Shown one piece after another: positions 32,668-40,359 of a DNA stretch of 54,899 nucleotides. The notes below the pieces were generated by a model. That model searched no databases. It worked only from the letters and a program-made list of their open reading frames with translations, and had not been told where the DNA came from. The position numbers were made by a program, and so were the translations under genes. Origin of the DNA: Chitinophagaceae bacterium (lineage in GTDB: Bacteria > Bacteroidota > Bacteroidia > Chitinophagales > Chitinophagaceae); NCBI GenBank assembly GCA_025923075.1, contig JAICGN010000018.1, positions 1 to 54,899 of the forward strand. Direction: 5' to 3'. Position 1 is the stretch's first letter. Each line of letters begins with the position of its first letter.

Positions 32668-34386
32668 CTACGCTTTACTGGCTGGCTTCCTGATGGAAGC
32701 TGCTGGTTTATTACCAACTGCCTTTGCCGGCGGCTTGGTTCCTTTGGTTGGCTGTTTGTCAAATATTTCTTTGATATTTTTCAATTGCATATTCGTGCTA
32801 TCGATCTCAAGGCCTTTTAAAAGATAGGCATAGGCTGAATCTCTACTGCTTCTGATGTTATTCCAATATCCTGTTAATACCAACGCGGCATTTGTTCCCA
32901 TCGACTTGTATCTTGGTTTATCTGTTCCTGCGATGGCCAACGCTTTTTCATTGCTCGTTAACAAGTTTGTGATATATGGTTCAACCGACATTGTAGTATC
33001 AATCATATAACTTATCCTGCCTCTCCAATAATAACCATAGATGCTATCTGGTGCAAGGCTAATATAATTTGCAAAAATTGTATCAGCTTTCAACAATTCA
33101 CCAGCTTGTGAATAGAGAATACCGATATTTACCAAATAGGTGGGATTTGCATTGGGTCTTGCAGTATAAATCGCTAATCGCATATCAGCTTCCTGTTTTG
33201 TACATTTCTTTGTTTTAAAGAAATCTGCAGCTTTTGTCATAAAATCTATCTTTGATTGAACCACCGTATCTGCTGCCGCACCTTGTAAATACAATGCATA
33301 TATTTCCTCGCATGATGCGCCACCACCCTGATAGATGTTTGCTTTTAATTCAAAGTCTGCAGGAAGAGGATCATCTTTTGTTCTTTTAAAAAATTCGTCA
33401 ATATTCGTCCTTGCACTGGCAAGATCACCTTTACCCAAATAGGAATACGCTAATTGCTTAAACACTCTCGGTTTTACTTTTGCACCCATTGCAGTTTTCA
33501 CACTTTCCGCTTTTGTAATAGCGCAGTTCCAATCTTTTTTAGCCCAGCATAACTGCGAATACATATAATCATCTTCAGTTTTATCTTCATTCTGTCTTGT
33601 GCCAATATACTTATTTAAGATAGCTTCTGCCTGCGTATAATCTTGTTTTGCAAAGAAGTAATAATAGAACAACTCATAATATGCAAGACTGAAATTTGGA
33701 TCTACCTGTATTGCCTTGTTTAAATTCTCCAACACAAGGTCCCATTGCTTTTGCGTCTCAAATAATGCGGCAATCCGTACATATGGATAAGCAAAATTGG
33801 GACTGAGTTGCGAAGCCAGTTTATACATTTCATAGGCTTTTCCACCCCCCTGACCCGGATCTTTTTTACGATACGCATTTCCAAGGTTAAGCGCGATGTC
33901 AGCACTTTTGGGTTCTCTTTGCAAAGCCATCTCGAGCTTCTCTACTGCGTAGGTAAGGTTACCTTCTTTGGCATCCACATTCGCACGCCCAATCGCATTT
34001 AAAACACCAGGATCATCTCCTTTTTTTGTGCGGCTAACGGTTAATGCTGATTCAAACATCTGGCGGGCCTCATCTAATTTTTTGTCAAGCAACAATACAT
34101 GGCCCTTCCCAACCATTGTTAATGGGGCGTTGCCGTTTGCAGCAAGTGCTTTATCATAAAGCTGACGTGCAGCTTCATTGTCATCCTTATCAAGATAAGT
34201 TTGGCCCAGCCAATAGGTAGCTTCAAGCGCATTTGGATTTGTAGCCAGAATTTTCTGAAACGTTTGCTCAGCGCTTTTAAAACGATCAGCATACAGATGG
34301 TTAATTCCCTCCTGTACGGTTTGAGCTCCCGTATTAAGATTTGCAAGTGCAAACACGGTGCATAATGTAAAAAAGGTCTTCTTCAT
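32668..34386 (-). CDS. Secreted tetratricopeptide-repeat protein
   Basis: A 572-residue exported protein: signal peptide (1-21, ending NTGAQ), then TPR helices from about 25 to 520. Clear repeat units include NPNALEATYWLGQTYLDKDD and PKSADIALNLGNAYRKKDPG, then DPNFSLAYYELFYYYFFAKQ. The last 40 residues are Lys/Pro/Ala-rich. It is the last gene of the tonB2 operon, 37 bp after the PstS-like gene, with its own terminator. TPR proteins beside TonB and PstS-like genes are common in Bacteroidota, but their role is not known; a periplasmic scaffold for the TonB machinery is a guess. Confidence 0.85.
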   Translation of the reverse strand: MKKTFFTLCTVFALANLNTGAQTVQEGINHLYADRFKSAEQTFQKILATNPNALEATYWLGQTYLDKDDNEAARQLYDKALAANGNAPLTMVGKGHVLLLDKKLDEARQMFESALTVSRTKKGDDPGVLNAIGRANVDAKEGNLTYAVEKLEMALQREPKSADIALNLGNAYRKKDPGQGGGKAYEMYKLASQLSPNFAYPYVRIAALFETQKQWDLVLENLNKAIQVDPNFSLAYYELFYYYFFAKQDYTQAEAILNKYIGTRQNEDKTEDDYMYSQLCWAKKDWNCAITKAESVKTAMGAKVKPRVFKQLAYSYLGKGDLASARTNIDEFFKRTKDDPLPADFELKANIYQGGGASCEEIYALYLQGAAADTVVQSKIDFMTKAADFFKTKKCTKQEADMRLAIYTARPNANPTYLVNIGILYSQAGELLKADTIFANYISLAPDSIYGYYWRGRISYMIDTTMSVEPYITNLLTSNEKALAIAGTDKPRYKSMGTNAALVLTGYWNNIRSSRDSAYAYLLKGLEIDSTNMQLKNIKEIFDKQPTKGTKPPAKAVGNKPAASIRKPASKA

Positions 34387-34423
34387 TTCGTTCTCTTTAT
34401 ATGTTAAAAAATATAGCCATTAA

Positions 34424-35335
34424 TTATTCCCGAACTTTTACCGGTCTTACGATAAACGGTAGATATCCGGGTGCCAGATAAGCCCTTCGAAAAATCAACT
34501 GTCCTCTCTCACTTGTCATAAAGCTGGAAAACCCATGACCAAGGCCTCTGTAGCTTTCTTTCAAAATAAATACCAATTCTCGGGTCAAAGGGTACAATCC
34601 GTTGTAAATATTCACCTGTATGGGTTGTACATACTGACCAGGCAGGCCTTTACATTCAATTTCGGCAAGTCTCACTCTTGTCAAAAAACTTTGCTGTTGC
34701 TCATCATCTTTGTTCCCGATCCAGCTAACACCGATAAAACCGACAGCAGCAGGATTTTTTGAGACATAATCGATAACTTCTTCGCTGCTCCTTGCTGCAA
34801 GTGCTTTCCCTGTAAGCGAATCACCATGCAACACTGAATCGACGATGAAACGTACCGTGCTGGTTGCTTTTAACCCATCAAAAACAGGGATTAAATTTTT
34901 CCTAAATTTCCCCTGTAAGATTTCTCTTATTTCCTTCATCGTAAAACGACGAATTTCTTCATCCGGATGAACAATCACAGCAATTGCATCATAAGCCATC
35001 ATCATTTGATCCGGCGATACTTTCAATGAATCTTCAATAAAAGCTTTTTCTTCATCACTGATCCGTCGTGTGACGATTATCATTCTTACAGAATCAACAG
35101 TAAGATCATTGAGACAATCAGCTTCTGGTTTATAATCGACAATTAGTTTTACATCAGGATAATCGGCTTCGTACACTTGCACCTGCGCATCAATTACCGG
35201 CTTGAAAGACTCATCTGCACTGATATGTATTGTTCCTTTTTCATGAGTGTCTATAGTAGGATCTGTTTTTTTTGAACGACACGCCAGCAAAACAAAGAGC
35301 AAAAAAAATTTCCACCAATCTCTTTTTCTCAGCAT
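34424..35335 (-). CDS. PstS-like substrate-binding lipoprotein
   Basis: A 303-residue lipoprotein with a lipobox LLAC (Cys 19). The fold is a PstS-type periplasmic binding protein: GTIHISADESFKPVIDAQVQ, RMIIVTRRISDEEKAF, AYDAIAVIVHPDEEIRRFTM, NPAAVGFIGVSWIGN and NIYNGLYPLTRELVFILKE are recognisable blocks. No pstC, pstA or pstB gene is near, and it lies between a small membrane protein and a TPR gene in a tonB operon, so ABC phosphate uptake is unlikely to be its only role. Possible jobs: phosphate sensing or delivery to a TonB-linked receptor. Confidence 0.82.
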   Translation of the reverse strand: MLRKRDWWKFFLLFVLLACRSKKTDPTIDTHEKGTIHISADESFKPVIDAQVQVYEADYPDVKLIVDYKPEADCLNDLTVDSVRMIIVTRRISDEEKAFIEDSLKVSPDQMMMAYDAIAVIVHPDEEIRRFTMKEIREILQGKFRKNLIPVFDGLKATSTVRFIVDSVLHGDSLTGKALAARSSEEVIDYVSKNPAAVGFIGVSWIGNKDDEQQQSFLTRVRLAEIECKGLPGQYVQPIQVNIYNGLYPLTRELVFILKESYRGLGHGFSSFMTSERGQLIFRRAYLAPGYLPFIVRPVKVRE

Positions 35336-35351
35336 GCTTTCTTTTTACTGA

Positions 35352-35579
35352 TTATTTATTTTTATATCCCCTGTAAATTCTGAACAAACCATATAAAACA
35401 CTACTTGCTCCAAATATATTCGTCAAAACCATCTCCTTGTCAGTAAGCTTGAGATCGATTCCCAGTTTTTTATGAAATAAAAGAAAAATCCCGAGTGCGA
35501 ACCATAATACACCCATCGTGTAATCATAAATGTTTCGCAGCCAGGATGAAGTATTTCTTTCTTTATCGTCAAATACCAT
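35352..35579 (-). CDS. Small membrane protein, uncharacterised
   Basis: A 75-residue protein from ATG 35579 (MVFDDKERNTSSW) with two hydrophobic segments: MGVLWFALGIFLLFHK (about 22-37) and VLTNIFGASSVLYGLFRIYR at the C-terminal part. The open frame extends upstream into the 3' end of tonB2, but that reading is basic and unlike a protein start. It lies 41 bp after tonB2 and 16 bp before the PstS-like gene, so it belongs to that operon. No function recognised; a fixed position next to TonB suggests a partner of the inner-membrane machinery. Confidence 0.65.
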   Translation of the reverse strand: MVFDDKERNTSSWLRNIYDYTMGVLWFALGIFLLFHKKLGIDLKLTDKEMVLTNIFGASSVLYGLFRIYRGYKNK

Positions 35580-35620
35580 AAATGAGCGGTTGGTTTCGGG
35601 GACCGGCAAGATAAAAATTT

Positions 35621-36430
35621 TTACTCTTCCACCCCGATAAAAATTACCGGCTGTGTATATGCCACGGCCACATAATTTCCATTTTGAATCGCCGGTTCCC
35701 ATGCCGGCATTTTTTTCAGCACTCGCAACACTTCCTTGTCGAATGATTTTCCGCCACTTTTAATGATCTCGGCCTTTGAAACACTACCATCAATATCAAC
35801 CCAAAACCGGACTTGTACCTCTACTCTTTGTCCCGGTTCAAGATCTTCAGGCGATTGCAAAAATCGGCGTAAAAAATGAAGCCAGGCTGCTGTACCCCCG
35901 GGAAAACTGGCATTACGGGTTGGAAGAGCAGGCTTATCCGTTTCATCTGGCTTTTTTTCCGCAACATCTCCGGTGCCGTTTGATTGAGTTATTGTCGTAG
36001 CAAGGTCATCGGGTCTTTCGCCTTCGATATTTTGATCACCAATATTAGCATTCTGTATATCTGTAATATCAGCTATATCGGCGTCAGCTTGATCATCTTC
36101 GACAATTCTAAATTGCTGATAATCGACTTCTGCCTTCGGTGGTTTTATTTCACGTTTTGGTGCCGGAGGTTTGGGGTCGTCTGTCTTTGAAAGGTCAATT
36201 TCTGTTAATTGCATTGCATTTGAATCCCGCTTATCCAAACGATCTGTATTGCTATTCTTTTTGATAAATGACATAAAAACAAAAAGCAATACAGTTGACA
36301 ATGCAACACCGAGAGCTAATCGCAATCGCTGGGTATACGTTTTACGCAATGCGTAAGCCCCATATAATTTGTTTCGATGCTCGAATAAAATGTCAAGCAG
36401 GTCTGCTTGCAGGATTTCTTTGTTAGTCAT
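35621..36430 (-). CDS. Energy transducer TonB (second copy)
   Basis: A 269-residue paralogue of the first TonB. The N-terminal block LLDILFEHRNKLYGAYALRK is nearly the same as in the copy at 10177-11004, followed by a transmembrane segment at about 37-56. The linker is shorter in proline (PKPPAPKREIKPPKAEVDYQ) and more acidic. A TonB C-terminal domain runs from about 180 to the end (KMPAWEPAIQNGNYVAVAYT). It heads a four-gene operon (tonB2, small membrane protein, PstS-like, TPR) with no exbB/exbD, so it probably shares ExbB/ExbD with the operon at 10-13 kb or uses one elsewhere. Confidence 0.92.
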   Translation of the reverse strand: MTNKEILQADLLDILFEHRNKLYGAYALRKTYTQRLRLALGVALSTVLLFVFMSFIKKNSNTDRLDKRDSNAMQLTEIDLSKTDDPKPPAPKREIKPPKAEVDYQQFRIVEDDQADADIADITDIQNANIGDQNIEGERPDDLATTITQSNGTGDVAEKKPDETDKPALPTRNASFPGGTAAWLHFLRRFLQSPEDLEPGQRVEVQVRFWVDIDGSVSKAEIIKSGGKSFDKEVLRVLKKMPAWEPAIQNGNYVAVAYTQPVIFIGVEE

Positions 36431-36496
36431 GGCTATACTTTTAGAATAAGATGCAATTCCAAAACCTTTCCATAGACCGAAACGTCCACAACAAAT

Positions 36497-36532
36497 AATT
36501 AGTAATTAATAATTATTAATTATTCATTTTGC
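36497..36532. repeat. TAATTATTAATTA-type AT palindrome
   Basis: ATAATTAGTAATTAATAATT then ATTAATTATT lies between tonB2 and the phosphatase gene, the same motif as at 23480-23516. The divergent gap holds no full TAnnTTTG box; TCATTTTG (36525-36532) is one base off, on the plus strand. Confidence 0.6.
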
Positions 36533-36546
36533 CAGACATTTGCTTC

Positions 36547-37068
36547 ATGAAAATTTTAATGGTGTGTTTGGGAAATATTTGTCGCAGTCCGTTGGCTGAA
36601 GGGATTCTTCAGGATAAAGCATGGAAGGCCGGTTTAAAATGGAGTGTGGAAAGTGCAGGAACAAATGATTATCATATTGGTGAGGCGCCGCATCCGCTTT
36701 CGCAAAAAGTAGCGAAGCTGAATGGTATTGATATATGCAAACAAAGGAAAAGAAAATTTGTTGCAGAGGACTTTAACCGTTTTGATAAAATTTATGCCAT
36801 GTCTGCAGATGTAATTGACGAAATGAGAAGTATAGCAAAGAAAAACTTTGATGAAAAAAAAGTTGATTTACTATTGAATGAATTATTTCCCGGGCAAAAC
36901 GTTGATGTACCTGATCCATGGTATGGACCAGAACCTGGCTTTCACCAGGCATATAAACTAATTGAAGAAGCATGTGAAGCTATTATAAAAAAGGCCTCCC
37001 CAAACCCCTCCAGCAGTGGCGATTTTCAAGCCTCACTTAAATCGAAAACAATCGATGGCAAAAGTTAA
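36547..37068 (+). CDS. Low-molecular-weight protein-tyrosine phosphatase
   Basis: A 173-residue enzyme starting MKILMVCLGNICRSPLAEG, with the P-loop C-x5-R-S (C7, R13) and the general acid in VPDPWYG near residue 119-124. Probable roles: dephosphorylating tyrosine kinases of capsule systems or small arsenate-like substrates. The first ATG at 36529 adds six residues before the phosphatase core, so 36547 is chosen. The C-terminal 25 residues (from KASPNPSSSGDFQAS on) are outside the family and read through a degenerate intergenic repeat (CCCCAAACCCCTCCAGCAG). The gene overlaps hisS by 14 bp. Confidence 0.9.
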   Translation: MKILMVCLGNICRSPLAEGILQDKAWKAGLKWSVESAGTNDYHIGEAPHPLSQKVAKLNGIDICKQRKRKFVAEDFNRFDKIYAMSADVIDEMRSIAKKNFDEKKVDLLLNELFPGQNVDVPDPWYGPEPGFHQAYKLIEEACEAIIKKASPNPSSSGDFQASLKSKTIDGKS

Positions 37069-38431
37069 AGTAGGAATACCACAAGGCACAAGAGATTTCG
37101 GACCAGATGTAGTTCGCAAACGAAATTATATTTTCAATACAATAAGAAATGTATTTGAATTATACGGTTTTCAACCACTGGAAACACCGGCGATGGAAAA
37201 TTTAGATACGTTGTTAGGAAAGTATGGGGACGAGGGTGATAAATTGATCTTTAAAATATTGAATAATGGGTTGAATGATCCCAGTAATATCGACAAAGCA
37301 AAAGCTGCTTTTGAAAATGTATTAAAAGGAAAAAATGATAGAGATCTTACAGAACGGGCATTAAAATATGATCTTACGATTCCTTTTGCAAGATATGTGG
37401 CAATGAATCACAATCAGCTCAGTTTTCCGTTCAAACGTTACCAGATACAACCCGTGTGGAGAGCAGACCGGCCACAGAAAGGCAGATATCGGGAATTTTA
37501 TCAATGCGATGCTGATGTGGTAGGCAGTAATTCTTTACTCAACGAACTTGAACTGGCATTGATCTATCACCAGGTTTTTAATCAATTAGGAATTAAACAC
37601 TACGAACTAAGGATAAATCATAGAAAAATTCTTACTGCGCTTGCTGAGTTATGCGGCGGTGCTGAAAGAATGAATGACATCGCTGTTTCAATTGATAAAC
37701 TCGATAAGATCGGTTTGGAAAAAGTAAAAGATGAATTAAAAACAAAAGGGTTAAATGAAAAACAACTTGGTGTCATTGAAAAATACCTTGGTATCGGCGG
37801 AAATAATGCTGAAAAGATCAATGCCGTAAATGATCTGATCGGAGCGAACGAATCCGGCAAAAAAGGCATTGGTGAAATCAAATATCTTATCAATGCTGAA
37901 CCCGGGCCGTTGAACTCACCGCTTATTATTGATTTTACTCTTGCCCGGGGGCTTAATTATTATACAGGAACGATTTTCGAAGCAAAAGCTCCGCCTGAAA
38001 TAAAGATCGGAAGCATTGGCGGTGGGGGCCGGTATGATGATCTTACCGGCCTGTTTGGAGTACCGAATATTCCGGGTGTTGGTATTTCATTTGGTGTGGA
38101 TCGTATTTATGATGTGATGGAAGAATTGAATTTGTTCCCTGCGGAAGTACATGTAGGCATACAGGTTTTGTTTTTTAATTTAGGCGAGAACGAAAGTAAG
38201 GCTGCTTTCAGCTTAATGCAGCAGTTAAGAGGTAAAAATACCCGTTGCGAACTTTACCATGAGAATGTAAAGTTTGACAAACAATTTAAATACGCTGAGA
38301 AGAAAAATATTCCCTACGCAATTATCATTGGCAGCAAAGAGTTGGAAGAAAAATCATGTACAATAAAAAACCTGCTGCAAGGGAGTCAGCAAACGATTTC
38401 GCATCAGGAATTACTTAACTATGATTTCTAG
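37055..38431 (+). CDS. hisS: Histidine-tRNA ligase
   Basis: A 458-residue class II aminoacyl-tRNA synthetase. Seen: start MAKVKVGIPQGTRDFGP, motif 2 in PVWRADRPQKGRYREFYQCD, the histidine-binding LARGLNYYTGTIFE, the glycine-rich GSIGGGGRYDDLTGLFG and motif 3 PGVGISFGVDRIYD, then a C-terminal anticodon-binding domain from about 375. The ORF is open upstream to 37016, but ATG 37055 gives the family start. That start lies inside the end of the phosphatase gene (14-bp overlap), implying coupled translation. Confidence 0.97.
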   Translation: MAKVKVGIPQGTRDFGPDVVRKRNYIFNTIRNVFELYGFQPLETPAMENLDTLLGKYGDEGDKLIFKILNNGLNDPSNIDKAKAAFENVLKGKNDRDLTERALKYDLTIPFARYVAMNHNQLSFPFKRYQIQPVWRADRPQKGRYREFYQCDADVVGSNSLLNELELALIYHQVFNQLGIKHYELRINHRKILTALAELCGGAERMNDIAVSIDKLDKIGLEKVKDELKTKGLNEKQLGVIEKYLGIGGNNAEKINAVNDLIGANESGKKGIGEIKYLINAEPGPLNSPLIIDFTLARGLNYYTGTIFEAKAPPEIKIGSIGGGGRYDDLTGLFGVPNIPGVGISFGVDRIYDVMEELNLFPAEVHVGIQVLFFNLGENESKAAFSLMQQLRGKNTRCELYHENVKFDKQFKYAEKKNIPYAIIIGSKELEEKSCTIKNLLQGSQQTISHQELLNYDF

Positions 38432-38833
38432 CTATCTTTTAGCCAGTAATAATTCTTTGTTGGGTCGCAGGTAATAAGTAAATACCCAGCTGCCGCCGCT
38501 CTTTTTTTGCCCGTCGAGTACATAGCCCTGCGCCTCAATATGAACTCCGTTTACTTTTTTATCTTCTCCCCTTTTAAATACTGCTATTCCGCTAAACTCA
38601 ACAATTTGAAAGGAATCTCGTCCCAATTCATTTAGGGCAGAAGAACCAGCCGCTGAAGTCATGGTCAGCGCGCTTCCGGATAATATAACATCTACATCGG
38701 GTACAACGCTCCCTTCGGGAAAAACATATTTACCGACAAAGTCTTCTAATGGCGGTTTCGGCGCAGGATCAGATTGAGCATTTACCACTAGTATAAATAA
38801 TGTAGCCAGGATTGAGAATGCAATTTTTTTCAT
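38432..38833 (-). CDS. Small secreted protein, DUF3471-like
   Basis: A 133-residue exported protein: signal peptide (1-19, ending VNAQ), then a beta-rich domain beginning LEDFVGKYVFPEGSVVPDVD, which resembles the lipocalin-like DUF3471 module (first strand LxxYxGxY). The end is VFTYYLRPNKELLLAKR. No active site is visible. Its stop codon directly abuts that of the convergent hisS gene with no base between. Function unknown. Confidence 0.7.
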   Translation of the reverse strand: MKKIAFSILATLFILVVNAQSDPAPKPPLEDFVGKYVFPEGSVVPDVDVILSGSALTMTSAAGSSALNELGRDSFQIVEFSGIAVFKRGEDKKVNGVHIEAQGYVLDGQKKSGGSWVFTYYLRPNKELLLAKR

Positions 38834-38883
38834 GACTCAGGGTTTAAATTCAAAAGAAGAAAATTAAGTTTTATTTCTTAGAT

Positions 38884-38910
38884 AAAAAAAGGCCGTTGGT
38901 AAACGGCCTT
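38884..38910 (-). terminator. Terminator of the SusC-SusD unit
   Basis: AAGGCCGTT and AACGGCCTT form a 9-bp stem around a loop of a few bases, with seven T following on the minus strand. It ends 20 bases after the SusD stop codon. Confidence 0.88.
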
Positions 38911-38929
38911 CTGTTCGCTGAGAAAATTT

Positions 38930-40339
38930 TTAGAACCCCGGATTCTGCTGAGTCCGGATATTTTCATTCGCATCTAACTCTGTCTGTGGGATAGGTAATA
39001 TCCTTCTGAAATTGCTATAAGGTATGTTTCTTGCTGCAGCAGGATAATTCGTACTACGGACAACATCTCTTTTTAAGCGCATCAAATCCATATACCTGTC
39101 GCCTTCAAAAGCAAGTTCACGTCTTCTTTCTGCAAGAACATCTTCAAGCAATTGTGTCCCGGTCGATGCGATAGCAGGAGCACTTCTTCTTGTTGTGATA
39201 TAATTGATATAAGTTAGCGCATCAGGCTCACTGGCCGGCAACGATGCTTCGGCTGCTATAAGGTACATTTCACTTAAGCGTAAAACTTTAGTATCACTAT
39301 AATCACCAGTGATAACAGGATATTTATTAACTGTTGGAATCGCAGCCCCTGGCGGATTCGCGGGTCTGGGCACCACCGGGTATAATGCTTTCCTGATATC
39401 AGCGGCATCGAACGTAGCATAAAAGTCATCGGATACAACCAGGTCACCATAATTACCGGCCTGACTATAGATATAAGAAAGCGCGTCAAAAGCGAGATTG
39501 GCAACGGCGTCCGATGAAACTTCAAATAAGGTTTCCAGCTTATCGGTCCTGATCAATCCGCTTGCCCAGTAAGTTGCATGGTTGGCAGCTGTCAGCGAGG
39601 TAAAACCACCGTTATTTATTACATCCAACGCTGCCGTTTTAGCATTCGTTTTATCCCCCATAGTCAGATAAACTTTCGCCTGTAATGCGCGGGCAGCATA
39701 TTTACTGAACTGAGACGAGTTAGTGAATGTTGTCATGAGTGCGTATGCTTTTGTCAAATCATCTAATATCAGTGCATACACTTCTGCCACGGTGCTTCGC
39801 GGCGGTTTGGCATCGGCGTTATAGGTAAGTGAAATCGGAACTCCTAATCCTGCAGGATTATCAGTGTATGGCCTGGCAAAATACCTAATGAGTGTAAAAT
39901 ATGCCAGGGCCCTTACAGCATATGCCTCTCCTTTATACTGATCAACTTTAGCAGATGTCGGTACCGGCGCATTGATAACGTTATTAGCACGCAAAATAAC
40001 TGTATAACCGGTATTCCATATGCCGAGGGCATTCCCGTCCGTGGTGTTGAAAGTATAATTATTATATAATGTATACCTGTTTGTATTTAAGGAATGCTGG
40101 TAAGAATTATCGGCCATAATATCTCCGAGAATCGGAATGGTTCTGCCATAAAAATCCACACCTCTTAAACCAGCATACGCCCCACGCAAAGCCACAAGCA
40201 AATCTGCCTCTGTTCCTAATGCCTGGTCCGGGGTTAACGAAGTGGGAGGATTTAACTCAAGGAACTCTTTTTTGCACGAGCTTAGTAGCCCCACAAAAAC
40301 AAGAACCGTTAGCAATTTATATTTTGAAAAATGTATCAT
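38930..40339 (-). CDS. SusD/RagB-family nutrient-binding lipoprotein
   Basis: A 469-residue surface lipoprotein with lipobox LLSSC (Cys 22). Seen: FLELNPPTSLTPDQAL at the start, the TPR-like helical part with YKGEAYAVRALAYFTLIRYF (the SusD signature), and C-terminal DVLAERRRELAFEGDRYMDL then MRLKRDVVR and RRILPIPQTELDAN. It caps the SusC barrel and helps bind a glycan or peptide. It lies 20 bp after the SusC gene and ends in a strong terminator. No adjacent hydrolase or regulator is present, so the ligand cannot be guessed. Confidence 0.95.
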   Translation of the reverse strand: MIHFSKYKLLTVLVFVGLLSSCKKEFLELNPPTSLTPDQALGTEADLLVALRGAYAGLRGVDFYGRTIPILGDIMADNSYQHSLNTNRYTLYNNYTFNTTDGNALGIWNTGYTVILRANNVINAPVPTSAKVDQYKGEAYAVRALAYFTLIRYFARPYTDNPAGLGVPISLTYNADAKPPRSTVAEVYALILDDLTKAYALMTTFTNSSQFSKYAARALQAKVYLTMGDKTNAKTAALDVINNGGFTSLTAANHATYWASGLIRTDKLETLFEVSSDAVANLAFDALSYIYSQAGNYGDLVVSDDFYATFDAADIRKALYPVVPRPANPPGAAIPTVNKYPVITGDYSDTKVLRLSEMYLIAAEASLPASEPDALTYINYITTRRSAPAIASTGTQLLEDVLAERRRELAFEGDRYMDLMRLKRDVVRSTNYPAAARNIPYSNFRRILPIPQTELDANENIRTQQNPGF

Positions 40340-40359
40340 AATAGTAAGTTTATAGTTAA

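Noticed and set aside
37016-37054. Longer hisS start (MAIFKPHLNRKQS...)
   Set aside because: The extension reads through the repeat and phosphatase end and is outside the family; ATG 37055 matches the standard start.
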